A stretch of 64,000 bases of DNA from positions 342,404 to 406,403 of the forward strand of contig JANTQE010000030.1 in the NCBI GenBank assembly GCA_032988195.1, read 5' to 3'. Shown here in pieces: positions 57,789-64,000 of the stretch; within the stretch, counting starts at the first letter, position 1, and each line of letters opens with the position of its first letter. The translations under genes and the position numbers were made by a program. Below the pieces are notes generated by a model that saw nothing but the letters and a program-made list of their open reading frames with translations, was not told the origin of the DNA and ran no database searches. Source of the DNA: Arachnomyces sp. PD_36 (Eukaryota > Ascomycota > Eurotiomycetes > Onygenales > Arachnomycetaceae).

Positions 57789-59929
57789 ATTGCTAGGTAC
57801 TGTTCGTCACCAATGGTTTCACCTTTGTTGAATAGAGAAAATGTTCAAGCTCAACCGGGAGATGGAGCTGCTTATATTCTCGAGACACGGCATCTCAGGC
57901 ACCACCAATCGCACCATACAGCCTTCCATCGACTCCTAGAGGCTAGATATTTGCTAAATTAGCAAATGCGCTCGTTAAAAGTAGAAACCAGATGTTTTGT
58001 CATACTCACTCGCCCATATCATAGCGGCAGGCGGCGCACGACGAATGATAGAGTACCAACACTCTCCCGATTTCTTATCATGAAAAGAATCTCCGAGCTC
58101 GTCGCAGCGATGATATCCGACCCGCCAAGGTAGAGGTTCTCCCAGGTCCGAGAGACCGACCTGAAATCATTCCCCTGAAATCTACGGTCCCTTGCCATAA
58201 AAGACTAGGTATGTACCCCGTGGCGCAGCTGGAGAATCAACTATTGTCATTCATTTTTTTTTTCACTGCAGGTTGGTAATAGTGTCCCTTATTGTCTGAT
58301 TTGCCCAAGGCTTCGCTGTGGCGGTAAGGATAGTACCTTCCGTTTGAACATTGCTTGTAGTTACCGGAATATCAGGAACGGGACTTTCGGATTAAATTTC
58401 TTAAGTCCCGGGGTCCGAACCTGAGATTGGCGTTTAGGGCGGACCGCCACCCTCGGATCTATCGAAGGAGGCCACTCACGCCTCTGTCCATTCTTTTCTC
58501 CAACTCACGGCGTATTGATGTCCATAAGTAGCCGGTATCTCTTACATATAATCAACCCCGAATCGCCGAATGATATCAGACGAGAACATGACTTTCAATT
58601 TTGACATCTCGCTAGTGTTGCCAATATGTTGGGCGATAATAGAATTTTAAACCAACCCAGGGGGCGGGTTTCGGGGATGACCTTATTCAAACTTCCGGGG
58701 GTGAGGAAATCACACTACCCGAGAATTTGATACCGAAGAAATGGGCAAGGACTGTACCATACTCTGACACTTGAGCAAGTAAAAACGTTGACGGGAACGA
58801 TGTGATGGCGATGACATGCTGTATTCCCATGAAACTCGTGAGTGTCAGAGAATCATGGATGCCGTGGATAACCTCGTGAGTCTAATAGCCGTTCTATTGA
58901 CTTTATGACCTTCTTGAGCCAGAATCATTCTCTCCAGCTATCACTGATTATTGTTGTACGAGCTCGTGAACCTGCTGCGAAGGGAGTTGGACGAAGGCCA
59001 CACGACCTACTTAGGAATAAGGGAAGTAGAAATTTCCCTCGTTGAGAGATTGGGTGGCGGTCCGTTTTCAGTCGACAATGACTTCAAAGTCAGTACCATA
59101 CTTCAAATAGAGTAGCTGTGAGCTTTTCGGAACGAACCACTGGTATCCTTTCATAGAAAGAATAATAGTGAAGCCATGGCATCAACGAGCGGTCCGTTGA
59201 ATGCTTGCCGCAAAGAAAATTCGAACAGCCGGACAAACAGCGATTATATTTCGATGAAGCAACACGGATAAACTCCGAGTTGACGTTGGGATGCCTAGGA
59301 CTTGCTCCGGTGGGGCCATGAGCCTTTTTGAACATATTTCATGATATCCATCTCCTTATCATGCAGGTGGGAGGTGGTTGTTTCTGTCGGACAGCCGGTT
59401 TATGTATCAGTTGGGGAGTTGAAAAGAAGCGTGCACCATCGTAGAAGGCAAATCAACTCGACACAATTGCCATCGTAGCTATTTTTAAGAGCGATTACTA
59501 GTGTTAATAGTGCAAAAATCCGACTCTAAGCAACAGTAATGACGGCCAAGTCATTGCCCGACAGGCAGGCAAATGGATACTCCGGTTAATTAAAAAAAGA
59601 AGTAGGAGAATCGGCATCCAGACACTCGAAAGTCGAAACTTATCCGGAATCTCAACCGAGCAACCTTCCAAACTCACTCCACTCGCCCCTCGTCCCTGCG
59701 ATTGCAAGGACCGAGAGAAAAAAAGGGCAGGCAAGAATGGATGATGACGATGGCTACTGGCTGTTTAAATACTAATACGAAGAATAATATGATTATCTTT
59801 CTTTTACTCTGTCTTCATACTTTGCTACAGGAAGAGAACCACCATACTTACTCCTGATATAGACGACACAGCAGCAGAAGTAGTCATCGAACAAACCCTC
59901 GTTCTACAGTTATAACCAAATACAACGCG
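57789..59929. other. Divergent intergenic region, no gene recognised
   Basis: About 2.1 kb between the leftward FAD oxidoreductase and rightward dehydrogenase. Frames are short and unsupported. Probably promoters plus unexplained DNA. Confidence 0.5.
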
Positions 59930-61380
59930 ATGGCGAGTTCACAGAAACCCACCATTGGGTTCGTCGGTCTCGGAGCCATGGGCTTCGGGATGGCAACCAA
60001 TCTCGTCAAGCAGGGCTACCCCGTCAAAGGCTTCGACGTCTTCCCCAAGTCAGTAGAGCGATTCAGGGACGCGGGCGGACTGCCAGCATCTACACTCGAG
60101 GAATCAGCCCAAGGGAACCAGTACTACGTCTGCATGGTAGCTTCTGCTCCTCAGGCACAGTCAGTTCTGTTCGATAGCGAGAAGCCTGTCGCGGATGGTA
60201 GGTTCTAGCCCCTCTTCTCATACAGCTGTTCAACTCTCTGACTGAAGGCTACACGTAAAGTTCTCCCCAAGGGCGCAACCCTTTTCCTCTGCTCAACCGT
60301 CCCCGCCGTCTACGCACAGTCAGTCTCCACCCAGTTGAAGAGCCGAGGACGGGATGATATACTCTTCGTGGACTGCCCCGTGTCCGGTGGCGCAAAGCGA
60401 GCTGCAGACGGCACGCTATCGATTATGGCCGGTGGATCAGACGAAGCAATGAAAGCCGGGCAATTCCTCCTCGCCGAGATGGCCGATGCGACGAAGCTAT
60501 ACCTCGTCCCAGGGGGCGTGGGCGCTGGAAGTAACATGAAGATGGTTCATCAAGTTCTTGCTGGCATTCATATTTTAGGTGTGAGCGAAGCTATGGGCTT
60601 TGCTGCCCGGTTGGGATTGAATGCTACGGAGGCCAGGGAGGCGGTTATCAAGTCGGATGCGTGGAGTTGGATGTTTGAGAATCGGTCCCCTAGGATTCTC
60701 GAGGAGGATTACTTCCCGGGCGTCAGTGCGCTGACAATTATTCTTAAGGATGTGGTACGTTTACTCCTCTTCACTCCGCACGTTTGACGTATTTATACTA
60801 ATACTACGTGCAGGGCATCATCACATCATCCGCCCGACTTCACAATTTCCCAACACCCCTAATTTCCGCCGCCGAACAAACCTACGTAACCGGGCTATCC
60901 CGAGGCTTCGGGCCCAACGACGACGCGGGCATGGTCCGCATGTACTACCCCGACCCCGTCTCAAAGATCACATCCCAACGCTCCCCAGAGGAAACCACCT
61001 CAGCCCTCAAACTCGTAACAGACCTCCTAACCAACGTACACGTCGCCGCCGCAGCCGAAGCCGTCGCTTTCGCCAAACACCTCAAAGTCGACCTCCCGCA
61101 ATTCTTCGAACTAGTCAACAACGCGGCGGGTGGAAGCCGTATGTTTGAGAGTCGGGCTGCGGATATGATATCCGGGCTGAGGGGGGATGCGCAGGAGGGG
61201 AGGACGGTGCATAATGCGGTGCAGGAGTTGTCTGCGGTTGTGCAGAAGGCGAGGGATGTGGAGTGTCCGGTTTACCTTGCGAGTGAGGCGTTGAATGTGT
61301 TTACGCTGGCACGGGGAAAGGGGTTGGGAGGGGCTGCTGATTCGAATGTGTTGAGGGTTTGGGAGGATTGTCCGAAGTAG
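59930..61380 (+). CDS. Beta-hydroxyacid dehydrogenase (threonate dehydrogenase-like) with duplicated C-terminal domain, 442 aa
   Basis: Oxidises a beta-hydroxy acid with NAD(P). Exons: 59930-60197, 60261-60754 and 60814-61380. The N-terminal Rossmann motif is IGFVGLGAMGFGMATNL; the substrate loop is DCPVSGGAKRAADGTLSIMA and the catalytic Lys lies in GAGSNMKMVHQVLAG. After the usual first C-terminal domain (AMGFAARLGL...SDAWSWMFENRSPRI) there is a second copy-like domain (AEAVAFAKHLKVDL... NNAAGGSRMFESRAADMISG ... VYLASEALNVF), making it about 140 residues longer than a standard 3-hydroxyisobutyrate dehydrogenase. It is followed on the same strand by a class II aldolase, the pairing seen in acid-sugar (threonate/4-C) catabolism, so a threonate-type substrate is the best inference. 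Cytosolic; no targeting signal. Confidence 0.9.
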
Positions 61381-61901
61381 GGGTTTGGTTTATTTACTAC
61401 AAAGTTGTGAATCTTCATCTAAACATATATATATGTATACACATCCTTTTCAGCATATACCGAAAAATATAAGACAAAAAGTACTCAGTCAATCCACCGT
61501 CCTATCCTATTCCTTCGTACCGACTACATTTGCCCCTCTTCGAAAGGCGTGCACCAACCCTAACAATTAGCCCTAAGACCTAAAATTTCCATTTTCCATT
61601 TACCCCGAAGCGGGGCAAGTCCGCCGAGGAATAGCGGGGTTCTCTCCGACTCTTTTTGCTCGTTCTTGTTTACCCGTCAGAAGTTCGCCTTGCATCGGAG
61701 TTCCACCGGTAGTGGTGGTCGGGTTAAAGACCGATGTGGGAGTTGATGGAGATATCGGTTCTTAAAGAGTAGATGTTGGAGAGAGAGCTGATAGAAACCT
61801 GCTAACTACGTACCTTCTAAAGACAAGCTCATTCTACATACTACTTACTACTTTTCATACTACATTGAATAACCTAGTAAACAACTCGAGAAACAGCAAC
61901 C
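61381..61901. promoter_or_regulatory. Spacer between dehydrogenase and aldolase genes
   Basis: 3' UTR of the dehydrogenase and promoter of the aldolase, about 520 bp. A TATATATATG run lies near 61426-61435 (terminator side). No gene. Confidence 0.4.
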
Positions 61902-62777
61902 ATGCCCACCCACCCTAACCTCAAAAACAACCGCGCCCTCCCCATCCTCGACGCCGCCGTCAAAGGCAAATATGCCGTCCCAGGAATGTGCTGCTACAAC
62001 CTCGAAGGAATCCTCGCCACCGTCCGCGCCGCAGAAGCCAAACGCTCCCCCGCCATGATCCTCCTCTTCCCCTGGGCAATCCACTACGCCGACGCCATCC
62101 TCGTGCAAGCCGCCGCCTCCGCCTGCCGAAACGCCTCCGTCCCAGTCACTCTACACATGGACCACGCGCAGACGCCGGAGATTATCCGCCGCGCGGCCGA
62201 TATCAAGGATGGGTTTGATAGTATTATGGTTGATATGAGTCATTATGAGAAGGCGGAGAATCTGGCGAAGACGAAGGAGTTGGTTGAGTATTGTCATGAG
62301 CGGGGGATAGCGACGGAGGCGGAGCCTGGGAGGATTGAGGGTGGGGAGGACGGGGTTGCGGATACGGCGGAGTTGGAGGGGATGTTGACGACGCCTGAGG
62401 AGAGTGAGGAGTTTGTGGATACGGGGATTGATTGGTTGGCGCCGGCGTTTGGGAATGTGCATGGGGAGTATGGGCCGCGGGGGATTCGGTTGGAGTATGA
62501 TCGGTTGAAGGGGATTGATGCGAAGGTCGGGGATAGGGTGAGGTTGGTGCTTCATGGGGCGGATCCGTTTACGAAGGAGATTTTTGATCGGTGTATTGAG
62601 GCCGGGGTGTCGAAGGTGAATATTAATAAGGTTATGAATGGGGAGTATTTGCGGGTGCAGGCGGAGAGGGCGAGTAAGGCTGGGTTGACGACTGTTATTG
62701 AGGAGGCGACTGATGCGATGCAGAAGGCTGTTGAGAGGGTGATGGATCTGCTTGGGTCAACTGGCAAGGCGGCTTAA
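61902..62777 (+). CDS. Class II (zinc) ketose-bisphosphate aldolase-like, 291 aa
   Basis: A zinc-dependent aldolase of the fructose/tagatose-bisphosphate family, single exon from ATG 61902. Metal and catalytic positions are all visible: Asp87 and His88 in LHMDHAQ, Glu141 in TEAEPGRIEGGED, His187 in FGNVHGEYG and His218 in LHGADPF, followed by the phosphate-binding NINKVMNGEY. Length is normal for the family. Next to a threonate-dehydrogenase-like gene, it would cleave the phosphorylated keto-acid/ketose product, but the kinase that should act in between is not in the window. Codon usage changes sharply at about 62160 from C-ending to G/T-ending. Substrate assignment is by context only. Confidence 0.92.
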   Translation: MPTHPNLKNNRALPILDAAVKGKYAVPGMCCYNLEGILATVRAAEAKRSPAMILLFPWAIHYADAILVQAAASACRNASVPVTLHMDHAQTPEIIRRAADIKDGFDSIMVDMSHYEKAENLAKTKELVEYCHERGIATEAEPGRIEGGEDGVADTAELEGMLTTPEESEEFVDTGIDWLAPAFGNVHGEYGPRGIRLEYDRLKGIDAKVGDRVRLVLHGADPFTKEIFDRCIEAGVSKVNINKVMNGEYLRVQAERASKAGLTTVIEEATDAMQKAVERVMDLLGSTGKAA

Positions 62778-63136
62778 GTGCCTGTGTAGATTGTATAGCT
62801 TGAACTTGATACATATTTTTTGCGGTTAAAAATGATACCAATTATAGACGGTGATATGTGCTGGTAGATCCCTATAATGTTCAATCAGGTACGGTCAACA
62901 TTGCAAGTCTGTGACTCGAGAGATTGGAGGCAGCGTATATTCAACATTTTTTATTCCCAAGAATAATTTATACAGGCTGATGTCAAGTAGAAACATAGAG
63001 AACAGAATGAGGAAATGCGTTCAAACAGCTACTCGTACGACCCCGAGAAAAATGTAGGGCAAATGATATAAAAGAGATTGGAATGGAAAGGAACGGACAA
63101 AATGAAGGCATAAAGACAGGATTACGTGCAATCCTT
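62778..63136. other. Convergent intergenic region
   Basis: 3' flanks of the aldolase and sdhB genes; AT-rich, nothing else seen. Confidence 0.5.
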
Positions 63137-64000
63137 CTAAGCTGCCAACATCTTCTTAATCTCTGCGATGGCCTTTCCTGGGTTCAATCCCTTGGGGCAG
63201 GTTCTCGCGCAGTTCATGATAGTGTGGCATCGGTAGACGCTCATGCCGTTGTCGAGGGCAGCCTTGCGTTGTTCGGTCTTCTCGTCACGGGAGTCCACCA
63301 GCCACCTGTATGACTGGAGGAGGATAGCTGGTCCGAGATATTCCTCGCTGTTCCACCAATAGGATGGGCACGATGTCGAGCAGCAGGCACACAGGATACA
63401 TTCGTAGAGACCGTCAAGCTTCTTGCGGTCGGCGGGAGATTGGCGGTTTTCCTTGCCCTGAAAGTGCATATAATGTTAGAGCTGTTGTCGTGCAATTTCG
63501 GGGTAATAAGTTGTTCTGCTTACATCTTCCGGCTTGGTCTCCCGCTGGAGGTAAGGCTTGATGGACTTATATTGCTTGTAGAACTGTGTCAAATCGGGAA
63601 CGAGATCTTTAACAACGTAGGTGTGCGGGAGCGGGTAAATTCGCGACTGCTTTGCGGTGTCGGTTGGGATGCGGCCTATATCGATTGTGAGTATGGTGGT
63701 TTCGCTAAATCGAAGTCTATCACCCGGTCAAGCGAAAGCGAAAATCTCGCTCAGGACCGCAATTGACAGCAACTATGCCGCATAGGGAGCCGTAAGGGTT
63801 GAGGGTTCATACATAAGCAAGCCAGTGTGTTGATTCCATCAATGTTCATCGCGCAGCTACCGCAGATACCCTCACGGCAACTTCGACGGAAAGTCAGCGT
63901 GGGGTCGACCTCGTTCTTTATCCTGATCAATGCATCCAACACCATGGGTCCGGTCTTGTTCAGGTCGACGGAGTAGCTCTGCATCCATGGCTTTGTGGCG
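63137..64000 (-). CDS. Succinate dehydrogenase iron-sulfur subunit (SdhB), 5' end outside window
   Basis: Carries electrons from the flavoprotein subunit to ubiquinone in mitochondrial complex II. Exons visible: 64000-63813 (open at the window edge), 63675-63524 and 63457-63137. The [2Fe-2S] motif is CREGICGSCAMNIDGINTLA-C. The [4Fe-4S]/[3Fe-4S] motifs are CILCACCSTSCPS and CHTIMNCARTCPKGLNP. The quinone-site Trp-Trp region YWWNSEEYLGPA is intact and the C-terminus ends KAIAEIKKMLAA. The mitochondrial presequence and first exon(s) lie beyond the right edge. Essential housekeeping gene; no anomalies seen. Confidence 0.96.

Noticed and set aside
61550..61585. CCCTAA-like repeats near 61557 (ACCCTAACAATTAGCCCTAA)
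   Set aside because: The units are not in tandem and are interrupted, so this is not a telomeric tract.
1..64000. CRISPR arrays, bacterial operons, ribosome binding sites and riboswitches
   Set aside because: The genes are spliced and fungal, and no regularly spaced direct repeats were seen. These feature types do not apply.

Overview
The window is nuclear DNA of a filamentous ascomycete, probably Eurotiales (Aspergillus/Penicillium-like). That placement is inferred from many short introns (about 50-90 nt, GTRWGT...YAG, CTRAY-like branch sites), roughly 50% GC with long C-rich coding stretches, a TTAGGG-type telomeric tract, and the gene families present. All gene models were assembled by hand from splice signals and reading frame. 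Except for the two genes cut by the window edges, each intact spliced model closes to a whole number of codons.

Layout. 1-1788 (-): PHO84-type phosphate transporter, cut by the left edge and containing a 23-nt microexon. 2573-4873 (+): six-exon gene of unknown function. 6080-6555 (-): decayed small secreted Cys-rich protein with two in-frame TAGs. 8986-10119 (+): damaged F-box-like gene with a telomere-like tract in an intron. 10132-12020: degenerate region with an inverted repeat, coiled-coil ORFs and a Crinkler/RHS-like P-loop fragment. 13709-15795 (-): gamma-glutamyltranspeptidase. 17882-20227 (+): MBD4-like HhH-GPD DNA glycosylase. 21403-24258 (+): large charged-repeat protein. 25414-26695 (-): single-pass membrane protein.

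29547-30713 (+): S1/P1 nuclease. 30928-31559 (-): coiled-coil protein. 32638-34008 (+): fasciclin-domain, GPI-type protein. 35245-36788 (-): GH5 endo-mannanase. A gene-poor stretch of about 5.2 kb follows. 41970-43368 (+): seven-helix Git3/cAMP-receptor-like GPCR. 44389-45390 (-): F-box/ankyrin protein.

The most striking feature is 47177-51057 (-): three tandem paralogues, each of four exons with identical intron phases and an invariant 45-nt third exon. They encode 112-118 aa secreted proteins sharing four cysteines, and they match no family I recognise. Next come a 60-aa membrane microprotein (54013-54195, -) and a secreted FAD oxidoreductase (55982-57788, -). A same-strand pair follows: a two-C-domain beta-hydroxyacid dehydrogenase (59930-61380, +) and a class II aldolase (61902-62777, +). 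This looks like part of an acid-sugar catabolic module without its kinase. The 3' part of the succinate dehydrogenase iron-sulfur subunit gene (63137-64000, -) runs off the right edge.

Functionally, the window mixes housekeeping genes (SdhB, phosphate uptake, glutathione turnover, base-excision repair) with an extracellular set (mannanase, S1 nuclease, FAD oxidoreductase, fasciclin, small secreted proteins) typical of a saprotrophic or host-associated mould. Several genes also show an abrupt switch in codon choice from C-ending to G/T-ending part-way along, which I report separately.
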